A stretch of DNA of 29,239 nt from Didymodactylos carnosus (lineage: Eukaryota; Rotifera; Eurotatoria; Philodinida; Philodinidae): contig CAJNOQ010001701.1 in the NCBI GenBank assembly GCA_905250885.1, positions 1-29,239 on the forward strand. Reading direction: 5' to 3'. Below the pieces are notes generated by a model, which saw only the letters and a program-made list of their open reading frames with translations, was not told the DNA's origin and made no database searches. The translations under genes were made by a program, and so were the position numbers. This document shows positions 22,562 through 29,239 of the stretch, in pieces (the stretch's first letter is position 1; each line of letters begins with the position of its first letter).

Positions 22562-23958
22562 TCCACCATCATTGTATATGATTTTTATGACTTTTAGATA
22601 AATAATGGATTCGCTAACGGCGGTATGACAAAATTAAGTTCTGTCCATGCTGCTATACTCGCAAATATTTGCAACGCAATTTTCCGCATTCGTACAATTC
22701 GAAGTTAATAGTAGTGTAGATATATGCAATATAATACGGCAAAGAATAGAACTCTTTTCATTAGAACCGTATAGAGGTGTAAGCCATGGGCTGACGTTGA
22801 TTGGCAGCACCCAAAGTAAAATTCTAAGCAATCGTTGCCAAAGACGACGAAAATTTAGGGATCCCGCCAACCGGAGTATTTTCCCGACAGGGCTTATAGT
22901 AAATGCAAAATGAACAGCACCGCGCTCTAAAAAACAGTATACCCCAAACCACTCTTTTCAGGAATTGAATTTCTGGTGAACACTTTTTAGAAAGGTCACT
23001 TTTAAAATAGGCAGCAGAGTAGAGCAGCCCCAAATCCCGTCCCATCCCGCGGGACAGACGGACTCGAGACATAAAATAACTTTACGGACTCGAGCGTACG
23101 GGATCGGGACAAGTCGAAGAAAATTGTTGTTCCGTAAGTTTTGTCCTTTTTGATTATAATTACGCTGCAACTTCAAATGTTTAATTCTTGTAATACTATC
23201 AAATTAAAATCGTAATTTTATAATAACTAATAAAAATTAGAGGCGAAATAGTCTGGATTTAAACTTGAGAAGATGTTTCATATCTAAAACTCGGTTTACA
23301 GTTCTTTTCTTTCGATTTTGAAGTAGTGAGTGAATGTAAAACGTGGTTCTATATAGTAGCTTTTAAGTTTAGAATCAGATAAATTAGGCTTAAATTTTGT
23401 TATGCGGATTTTGCAAAAATAAGTATGAGACTTTAAGCGTCTCTTATAACAGTTACGGTTTATCTCAAAAGAAAAACCTTTTCAAAAAACTACAGGACAA
23501 AAAAGTCCGTAAAATTTTTTTTACGAGACAGAGGGGCTCGAGACAACATTATTTGCTGAGGGACTCGGGCTTACTAGACGGATCAAAAATGTTTATGTTC
23601 GTGCTCGGAGCAACAGAAAAGTTTGTCCCGCAGGACTTTGCAGCATAGGAACACTTTTGAAAAGTGATTTACAATGAATCCGTTAGGTGATACCCTGGGG
23701 ATTTTTCCAGAGAAAGTGGAATAGGTTAACATTTCTCTGCTCCTGCACAGTATCTCTATTCATATCAGTTTTCCTTTAGTTACTGCTGTTTTGTTTGTTT
23801 TTTAATGGCTATCAGCTGCGATTACACTAGAACTTTGAAATGAAACAATAATATTTTTTTACTTGTCTTTGTTTCGCGTCGGAAAAAGGAGACCAGCCAG
23901 CGAGAGCTCCTAGCTTTTAGCCAAACCCCAGTCGTTTTTCGATCGGCTTACACCTCTA
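22562..23958. other. GC-richer repeat debris, no recognised gene
   Basis: Open frames of 70-90 codons exist on both strands at 22634-23176 and 23397-23648, overlapping each other, and none shows a known domain. The DNA contains GGGATCCCG, CCCGCGGGAC and CTCGAG words that stand out from the AT-rich surroundings. The most defined structure is the diverged direct repeat at 23051/23525. This is probably old transposon sequence. Confidence 0.45.
23053..23584 (+). repeat. Diverged direct repeat pair, about 58 bp, 474 bp apart
   Basis: Copy A (23053-23110) and copy B (23527-23584) share GACAGA, then GG, CTCGAGACA, and after a variable AT-rich stretch GGGACTCG or CGGACTCG followed by GC and TTAC/GTAC. 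Identity is roughly 70 percent with one gap by eye. A 14-nt palindrome GGACAAAAAAGTCC lies just before copy B at about 23496-23509. The pair could be eroded long terminal repeats or two units of a dispersed family. Confidence 0.5.
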
Positions 23959-24280
23959 GAGCCGTATCAAATAAAGAATATTTAGATATATCTCGATTTC
24001 TTTCCTACCTTGCATATGCGTACATCTTTTCTATTTAAACGTGAAGAAAAAACAAAAGGCAAGAGAAACGCACGCATGTGTGAGATGGGAAAGAAATCGA
24101 GATATATCTTAGATTTTAGGAATGTAGCAAATAAGGAGATATTCCTTCCCGCATAAGATATCCCATGTGTGAACATTTTTTCTTCTCGAAAAGAAAAAAG
24201 AACAGAAGATATATATGTGCGAAAAGAGATAGATTATCCTCTTCTCTGCTAGCTCTCGATTCCTTCATTTGATACGGCTC
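23959..24280. mobile_element. TA-flanked MITE (Tc1/mariner-like ends) upstream of a small gene
   Basis: GAGCCGTATCAAAT at the left end (23959-23972) is exactly inverted at the right end (24267-24280), and TA stands directly outside both ends. TA target duplication is the hallmark of Tc1/mariner-type insertion. Inside is a second perfect inverted repeat of 22 bp: 23984-24005 and 24088-24109, containing GAGATATATCT or its complement. There is no ORF. The right end lies about 110 bp upstream of the TATA box of the 24626-24832 gene, so the insertion may contribute to its promoter. Confidence 0.75.
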
Positions 24281-24386
24281 TATCGTTTAGACTACGTTGA
24301 TAGAAAGGAAAGAGAAGGAATATAAAGAAAGATACGTGCGACATTTAGCATGCGGAGAATACGCAATTTTAGTTTATCACGTGCCA

Positions 24387-24399
24387 TATATATAAATAG
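24387..24399 (+). promoter_or_regulatory. TATA box of the small His/Cys-rich protein gene
   Basis: TATATATAAATAG is a good TATA box, about 235 bp upstream of the ATG at 24626. A transcription start about 30 bp downstream would give a leader of roughly 200 nt. A CACGTG site is immediately upstream at about 24378-24383. Confidence 0.55.
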
Positions 24400-24625
24400 C
24401 ATGTGAAAGAAGGCTTCTCTTTCTCGCTTCTTCTTTCTTTACTAGAACGGTATAGTAGTTTTCTCTCCATCTTTTTAGTAGATATATAAGTATGCAAACA
24501 TATATAGACAGACGCACATCGCACACAAACGTATCTCTCCTTTTCTTCGTCCAGTTTAGTGAGTAAGTATATTTTTAATCAAAACAAAAGTTATATCGTT
24601 GAATACAAATCTTCAACAACAACAA

Positions 24626-24832
24626 ATGGATCCTCAAGCTCAGACTTTAGACAATAAAATTGCGTCGGAACAAACAAAAGCTGGTCATACAGGTGTCTGT
24701 AATACGTACGGTATGGACAGTGAACATCATGAACCCAGTCCGGGTAAACATATCGATAAACACGTATGTGAGAATCCAAATTGCACTGGAGATCATTCAG
24801 GAATAAAACACGAAGTTAAACATATGGAATAA
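24626..24832 (+). CDS. Small His/Cys-rich protein, 68 aa, unknown function
   Basis: I chose the ATG at 24626, preceded by the A-rich context CAACAACAACAAATGG; an upstream in-frame TTG is unlikely. The product is hydrophilic, without signal peptide or membrane segment, and holds eight His and three Cys. These sit mostly in the second half: GVCNTYGMDSEHH, KHIDKHVCENPNCTGDHSG and KHEVKH. That pattern suggests metal binding, and CENPNC vaguely recalls metallothionein Cys motifs, but with only three Cys this is a guess. It is flanked by a TATA box (24387) and an AATAAA (24934), so it looks like a complete single-exon transcription unit. A donor-like GTAAGTAT at 24564 in the leader has no suitable nearby acceptor. 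I do not recognise the family. Confidence 0.7.
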   Translation: MDPQAQTLDNKIASEQTKAGHTGVCNTYGMDSEHHEPSPGKHIDKHVCENPNCTGDHSGIKHEVKHME

Positions 24833-24933
24833 TGTACAACAACGGTTTAACGCGCCGTATCTGTTCACAGTACTTCTGGTATACGTTTCACTACTGTATA
24901 TTTTTTGTCCGAAAGATTCATGTAATTATGTAT

Positions 24934-24939
24934 AATAAA
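24934..24939 (+). terminator. Polyadenylation signal AATAAA for the 68-aa gene
   Basis: AATAAA lies about 100 bp after the stop codon at 24832 on the same strand, followed by a T-rich stretch. Confidence 0.6.
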
Positions 24940-25049
24940 ATTGATTTAATGTTTATGACTAAGTAATTCAAAATGCTACTGCTTTTTGAAAAGGCAACTT
25001 ATTGGTATTACTTTGCTAAAAATCGATACGACATTGGCACTAGGCGCGA

Positions 25050-25760
25050 TTTCGTGTGTTATTGTTGCGCATTTCTGCATTGTTCATGCTAATCAGCCAT
25101 GTGGAGATTTAGATTCCCTCCACCATGTGAACACGGTTTGAAAATTTTTTTCACGTGATTACACGGCAATATAGTCTTGTTTTTGAGAATTCTACATTGG
25201 AACATGCGTGGAAGATAATCTTATGTACGCGAACAGTCATGGACAAGAAAAGATTCTATGGGTTCACACGTAAAACAGTTCGTTGACTTGTGAATGAGCG
25301 TGGGAAATAACTTTTCATACGAAAGCACGCGTGAGGTATGATCCTTTAACGTGATCACAAGTGTAATAGCATTTTTACAGTGTTAATGGCACAAATCACT
25401 ACTTTTTTAAATGTTAACTCATGAACACGAATGAAACGCATTCTTTCACGTGCGAAAATGAAGCAAATTCATGTCGTCACTCTTAGCTACTCGTGAAAAT
25501 CAGTTATTATTTGTATCCACACTAGAAAGGATCAGTGATTGATCGTTGACGCGCGTGCAGCATTTAATTGAAGCGTGAACGCGCATTCTCTTAGTTATTT
25601 ACATCGTCACCACACATGACTCAAAACGTTCTGCTTGTGTTCCCTGGTTAAAGTTTTAAGTAAAGCCCCTTTGTAGCGTTACTATGCATGGAAACAATTC
25701 TCTACTAGCGAACACAACGCAAATAGATTCAATGCTTGCGTGTTCACTCCCATGAAAAAT
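25050..25760. repeat. RCGTG-rich region, left part (CACGTG, GCGTG, GTGAAC words)
   Basis: In about 600 bp of otherwise AT-rich DNA there are about a dozen ACGTG or GCGTG pentamers on the two strands. Examples are TTCACGTGAT at 25151, GCACGCGTGAGG at 25325, AACGTGATC at 25349, TTCACGTGCG at 25446 and GACGCGCGTGCAG at 25549. They are often joined to GTGAAC or TTCAC. Spacing is irregular (about 22-40 bp). One stretch (GTGGGAAATAACTTTT then GCACGCGTG, about 25300-25330) recurs in the right part near 26832-26867, so this is a repeat family and not chance alone. Confidence 0.6.
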
Positions 25761-26104
25761 CTTTCATAGCATGTCAACAATCAAACTCTACCTTTTAGTA
25801 GTGAGATAGTAGATACAGTTCATGCAACATCACTACAACTAGATGTACATTGAAAAAATGATGACGAATAACAACAGTCGCAACTGTTGGTGATGATACC
25901 TGAGTGTACAGCTTATGGGTGGAGAAACCTTAATTTCTCATCTTTGATATCAAAAGTCTTTGTTTTATTCCTATCTTTAGAACAGCAATGGTGAGATTTT
26001 TGAAATTATTATTGAGAATAATAGAAGGGAACGAAAGAGACAACTTATTTTTAACACTATGTATATTCAAATAAAGTAGGATACTGCAGACGTACAACAT
26101 ACAA

Positions 26105-26136
26105 CAATATTAAATGAAATGTTTCATTTAATATTG
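26105..26136. repeat. 32-bp palindrome at the 3' end of the broken ORF
   Basis: CAATATTAAATGAAA, a TG centre, and TTTCATTTAATATTG: 15-bp perfect arms. The stop codon of the third ORF piece (26130-26128) falls inside it. It could form a hairpin at the transcript 3' end or mark an element border. Confidence 0.8.
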
Positions 26137-26709
26137 AATCGTGGTACGACCTAATTTTTTCAACGCGTTTTCGCTTCGAATGTATGCTGCTTTATCATTT
26201 TTCATACGTCCTCGATAGATAAAGGGACAATCAACCCCATATGTGATACATTCGCTAATTCATTTCGAAATATACTATTTCGCTGGAGACGAGCAAAATA
26301 CGTTGAATTATGCCGACTGCTGTTTTATCATTCTGGAGTTGGACAAGGCCTGTTGAGTTATCGATGTTTCGTTCAAAATCTTCTTTGAACACTGACAATC
26401 TCATTCGGATAGCGTTCGCTGTTTGAAAATATTGAATATCGATATGATCATCGGATTTAAACGCTTTTTTCATTTCTTCTGTCACATATACATTAGCATT
26501 TTTGAAAACTGTTTTGATATAGATTGATTCTTCGTCGTTCAACTCATCATGTGCTGTTGAATTGGAGAACATCGACATCAATAACTCTTGTAATTCTTCT
26601 TCACAAAAGCAAGCTGGTGTAAAAGAGTTTGAGCTAGTTGCAAATTATTAAGTGTGTTGAATATTTTTTCGCCGTATTGTTTCGTATCGAGAACAGTAGA
26701 CATTATCAT
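26128..26709 (-). pseudogene. Frameshifted ORF of unknown function
   Basis: Three coding-like pieces in succession. Piece 1 starts at ATG 26709 or 26703 and reads MSTVLDTKQYGEKIF and onward for about 35 codons. At a run of four A (26605-26608, plus strand) one base seems missing; the neighbouring frame then continues CEEELQELL into a 108-codon frame ending at 26255. A third piece (about 26250-26128, starting around ECITYGVDC, containing YRGRMKNDKAAYIRSENALK) follows in another frame and ends in TAA. The whole would be about 190 residues, soluble, helix-rich, without signal or membrane segment. I recognise no family. It may be a dead gene, a transposon protein, or an intact gene with sequencing errors or a missed intron. 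Confidence 0.45.
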
Positions 26710-26789
26710 GTCTAGAAACATGCGAAGAGTGAATGTGAAGGTAACACATGAGATGGATATATCCTGTTCAATAAGGCTTCAGAATAGCT

Positions 26790-26915
26790 AGTGAACACGC
26801 GTGAAGTTGTATGGTCACTTATTTGGTTCACGTGGACAATAACTTTTTTTAATGTGTGCACGCGTGGTAAATCTGGTTAGTACACGTGAACAGTATTTCA
26901 TGCATGTTCACTGAG
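26790..26915. repeat. RCGTG-rich region, right part
   Basis: GTGAACACGCGTGAA at 26791, TTCACGTGG at 26828, GTGCACGCGTGG at 26856 and ACACGTGAACAG at 26882 follow one another within about 100 bp; the first three are spaced about 30 bp. The block around AATAACTTTTTTT and CACGCGTGG parallels 25300-25330 in the left part. Together the two parts flank the broken ORF at 26128-26709. Confidence 0.6.
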
Positions 26916-27165
26916 GGTAGAAGGAGAATTAAAAAGGTATATGACGACAAAACTATTCAGACAAACTATAGTCGTTAGTCCAACAGAGAAACATTACAGC
27001 TTTCCTAAATGTACTAAACGTACTAATAAAGAGAATAAAATATATAATTTACTACTGGGGCCTCCACATTCGAAACATTCGATCGTAACATACTTTTTTA
27101 CTGTACGGGCACACAACTGTTTTGTATATTTTTAATGCTTTGTATATTATCGATGGATAGACAAA

Positions 27166-27181
27166 GAATGATCGATCATTC
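27166..27181. repeat. Perfect 16-bp palindrome
   Basis: GAATGATCGATCATTC, directly upstream of the interleaved inverted repeats at 27195-27236. Confidence 0.85.
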
Positions 27182-27194
27182 ATCATTCTCCGAG

Positions 27195-27236
27195 CAAGCG
27201 ATAGATTTCATGCAGTCCATCGCTTGAAAGCATGAA
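27195..27236. repeat. Interleaved inverted repeats able to form a pseudoknot
   Basis: CAAGCGAT (27195-27202) pairs with ATCGCTTG (27219-27226), and TTCATGC (27207-27213) pairs with GCATGAA (27230-27236). The order a-b-a'-b' is that of an H-type pseudoknot, with stems of 8 and 7 bp. I looked for hammerhead core motifs on both strands and did not find them. Function unknown. Confidence 0.5.
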
Positions 27237-27452
27237 TGGAAAAAAAAATGGTGCAACTGCGTAAAGCGAAATTTGCACAAATATAAATGGTTACAACCGG
27301 AAAATATTTCTATCGGTCGTTGGTACGAATGAAAAAAATGCTCCATAAACGTTCACACATTCTACCTTTACAATGTAAAAAATAAAGTGTGCCCATAGAT
27401 GTGTAAAAGTTCTAAATGCGTAAATAGAAATCAAACTGGTGTGTTTTTTTCT

Positions 27453-27493
27453 AGGTATCTAAGACCTTCCAAAGGTCTTGGGAAAACATACCT
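27453..27493. repeat. Nested hairpin downstream of the BSP peptidase gene
   Basis: Inner stem AAGACCTT/AAGGTCTT with a 3-nt loop (27461-27479) sits inside an outer pair AGGTAT (27453-27458)/ATACCT (27488-27493). It lies just beyond the poly(A) signal of the minus-strand peptidase gene and might shape its 3' end. Confidence 0.6.
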
Positions 27494-27515
27494 TTGAATT
27501 TCGATCAGAAATTCA

Positions 27516-27521
27516 TTTATT
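27516..27521 (-). terminator. Polyadenylation signal AATAAA of the BSP peptidase gene
   Basis: AATAAA on the minus strand about 57 bp after the stop codon at 27578, a normal distance. Confidence 0.6.
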
Positions 27522-27577
27522 TCATTTAATTCGTTATTAAACGTATTATAACAAAAAAATTAAAAGTACGTATTTCA

Positions 27578-28243
27578 TTACAAACCAGGATTATTTGAAT
27601 ATTCTGTCCAAAGTTGATCAACTCCTTGTCCGGCAAATGAATTCCATGAATTTCCACTGTATGTGTTGGATCTCAATGCTGTATCTAATTGTTTTACAAT
27701 ATTTCCATTTTTCTTACGTTCTAACCAAACCAAAAATCTAGCTGTAACACGGTACGCATTTGTGTAATGTTGGCCACGTTGAAAATCGGGTAATGACCAA
27801 CCAGCTCTGCCATTATTAACACCCCATTTCCATCGACAGTAATCAGCAATACCTTCGATTAACCATCCTGGATCACCACGATTATAACTTTGCACAATGT
27901 GCATACCTTCGTGTGTGACAACATCATAATCTTCGGGATTATTTCTTAACCATGCAGCGCTAATAACAATTTGTCCACCACCAGCATATGCTACCCCATT
28001 ATAACTTGGATCAATCGTGATTTTAATGTCCTTTCGATTTTGACCAAAATGAGTATTCATCTTAGGAACAACATTGAAGAAAGTGTTAATGACGTTTTGA
28101 CGCGTTGTACCAGAAAATCCATTGTCATTATTTACAAGTGTCAACTTATGATCACCAGATGTATAGACAACAGTATCAGCCAAACAGAATGTGAATAAAT
28201 AAGTTGCTAGTAAATAAACGTGATAATATGGAAACTTCATCAT
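27578..28243 (-). CDS. Secreted basic-secretory-protein (BSP) family zinc metallopeptidase, 221 aa
   Basis: The protein fits the 'peptidase of plants and bacteria' family (PF04450 type), extracellular proteins with a gluzincin-like zinc site and known mainly from plants, fungi and bacteria. I start at ATG 28243 (a second ATG follows at once), which gives a signal peptide of about 22 residues ending CLA/DT. Upstream in-frame codons to 28312 contain no ATG. The mature part has GVAYAGGGQIVISAAWL (about 83-99), a zinc motif HEGMH at 111-115 with the catalytic Glu at 112, the family block GWLIEGIADY at 126-135, YRVTARFLVWL in the C-terminal helix region, and a final VDQLWTEY. The length of about 200 mature residues is normal and there is no break or intron. 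A TATA-like site lies 77 bp upstream of the ATG. Intronless form plus a patchy animal distribution would fit horizontal acquisition, which is inference. Confidence 0.9.
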   Translation of the reverse strand: MMKFPYYHVYLLATYLFTFCLADTVVYTSGDHKLTLVNNDNGFSGTTRQNVINTFFNVVPKMNTHFGQNRKDIKITIDPSYNGVAYAGGGQIVISAAWLRNNPEDYDVVTHEGMHIVQSYNRGDPGWLIEGIADYCRWKWGVNNGRAGWSLPDFQRGQHYTNAYRVTARFLVWLERKKNGNIVKQLDTALRSNTYSGNSWNSFAGQGVDQLWTEYSNNPGL

Positions 28244-28319
28244 TGCTCCTATAACGAAATTATACACCTGAGTTTTAACAGGTATAAAAAACCTCAAAAC
28301 AAACTTCAACAAACACCTG

Positions 28320-28325
28320 TATATA
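28320..28325 (-). promoter_or_regulatory. Possible TATA box of the BSP peptidase gene
   Basis: TATATA on the minus strand within GTATATACAGG, about 77 bp upstream of the chosen ATG. Spacing suits a short leader. Weak because the region is AT-rich. Confidence 0.35.
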
Positions 28326-28329
28326 CTAT

Positions 28330-29118
28330 GAGGCGGTAGTTTTTAAATAGAAAACTAATTAAACGAATTACCTTAAGGACTAATGATCGTAAAAAGTTTG
28401 AATAAAAAAGATGAAATTTTACTTCGTTTATATACCTTTAGCATTAGCAGGCTGTGAATATATTAGCGAATAATGCGTAAATCTTCTAATAATTGAAATT
28501 GATATTGTATTTCTCGAGAGTGATACAGTCCCCTATATTGACTTTCATTGATTTCTTAGTTTTAGATAATTACGTACAATTGCATTCAAACAATGATTTG
28601 TACTTAAAGACAAAGTCAAATTTTCTATCCAGGACCTTTCAACGTGAATCGTATTACAACTGCCTGGTTTTCTCTTTGTATCCAAACATTGGTGAATCAG
28701 TGAGTTGTTGAAAATCATTACAGTAAAAACAAGTATTAGCCAGGACTGCTTACGTTTCTTTTTCCACGTTAACATATGCGGTTATAAATATTTGCTGGAA
28801 TATTGGTCTACTTCCATCATGCGATTGACTGATGCGCAGTGCAGATGTACTACTGCGCGCTTGGATGCTAAGTCAAGCACATCAATACACCAAAGAAGAT
28901 CAAAAATGGTGAGATAAACGCAATGGTAAGTGAATGAATGCGCATAATCATCACAGGCAAGACATTGAACGCAGAGCAGACAATTTTCTAACATTATTGC
29001 ACGAGAAGCGGTAGTTATATCACTATTCTATATTCATTATAACAATTATGCTCTTTTCTGCACACAAATCAGCTTGGAAACCAATTTGAAAAGAAAGACA
29101 GTTCTAAAAAGTTTCTGA
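28330..29118. other. Intergenic region without a recognised gene
   Basis: Overlapping open frames of about 70 codons occur on both strands (28493-28994), which is typical of chance. One minus-strand frame (28775-28545) begins with a basic then hydrophobic N-terminus resembling a signal peptide, but nothing after it is recognisable. Confidence 0.45.
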
Positions 29119-29206
29119 TAAGATTCTTACAAGATTCGTATATAAGATGTTGCACGGAAGTGATAAGAAATTTACTGGTTCTGATACGAATCTTATAAGA
29201 AACTTA
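29119..29206. repeat. Inverted repeat at the window end
   Basis: The 23-bp arms 29119-29141 and 29184-29206 match at about 20 positions (shared AAGATTCGTAT and inverse ATACGAATCTT), with a 42-bp interior. More CTTATAAG-type words follow to the end of the window, so an element may continue outside. Confidence 0.65.
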
Positions 29207-29239
29207 TAAGATATTCATAAGGTAGTAACAAGCCGTCTT

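Noticed and set aside
22634..23176. Overlapping open frames on both strands after the Penelope-like element
   Set aside because: Mutually overlapping, no domain or consistent start, and they sit in GC-richer repeat debris where stops are rarer.
24591..24779. Minus-strand frame across the 68-aa gene
   Set aside because: Shadow of the plus-strand gene, which has a TATA box and a poly(A) signal.
26941..27135. 64-codon plus-strand ORF starting at an ATG
   Set aside because: No recognisable motif, no clear promoter, and its length is within chance expectation.
27150..27240. Possible hammerhead ribozyme associated with the Penelope-like element
   Set aside because: The invariant CTGANGA and GAAA core blocks are not both present on either strand; only the pairing pattern was kept as a finding.
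27971..28198. Plus-strand frame inside the BSP peptidase gene
   Set aside because: Antisense shadow of a gene with a clear zinc motif and signal peptide.
28545..28775. 76-codon minus-strand frame with a signal-like N-terminus
   Set aside because: Only the basic-then-hydrophobic start is suggestive; the rest is unrecognisable and frames of this size are frequent here.

Overview
The window looks like nuclear DNA of a small AT-rich invertebrate. Three things point this way. First, there is a metazoan-type matrix metalloproteinase gene with GT-AG introns, several of only 59-111 bp. Second, there is a degenerate Penelope-like retroelement. Third, there are several short terminal-inverted-repeat elements. 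A basic-secretory-protein (PF04450-type) peptidase is rare and patchy in animals. Together with the short introns and the Penelope-like element it would fit a bdelloid rotifer or relative, but that placement is inference. All coding regions use the standard genetic code.

Layout. 1-2065: no gene; a cluster of TGAGTACTCA-type palindromes and two GC-richer, GGATCC/TCCGGA-rich patches. 2066-8261, minus strand: a complete nine-exon membrane-type MMP of 724 aa that I could splice end to end with consistent phase, containing a foldback element in intron 5 and a 2.6-kb intron 3. 8262-16871: about 8.6 kb of extremely AT-rich DNA with homopolymer runs and microsatellites and no credible gene. 16872-17229: a MITE with arms of about 80 bp. 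17230-20115: more non-coding DNA. 20116-22561, minus strand: a dead Penelope-like element with RT and a GIY-YIG remnant. 22562-23958: GC-richer repeat debris with a diverged direct repeat. 23959-24280: a TA-flanked MITE, about 110 bp upstream of the TATA box of a small His/Cys-rich protein gene (24626-24832, plus). 25050-26930: a CACGTG/GCGTG-rich stretch on both sides of a frameshifted ORF (26128-26709, minus). 27166-27493: strong hairpin-forming sequences. 27578-28243, minus strand: an intronless secreted BSP-family metallopeptidase. 28330-29239: no gene, ending in an inverted repeat.

The two convincing enzymes are both extracellular zinc peptidases on the minus strand, but they lie about 20 kb apart and nothing in the sequence links them functionally. 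Most of the remaining structure is repeat-derived. The least explained item is the RCGTG-rich region with its broken ORF and perfect palindrome, which could be an undescribed element; this cannot be shown from one copy.
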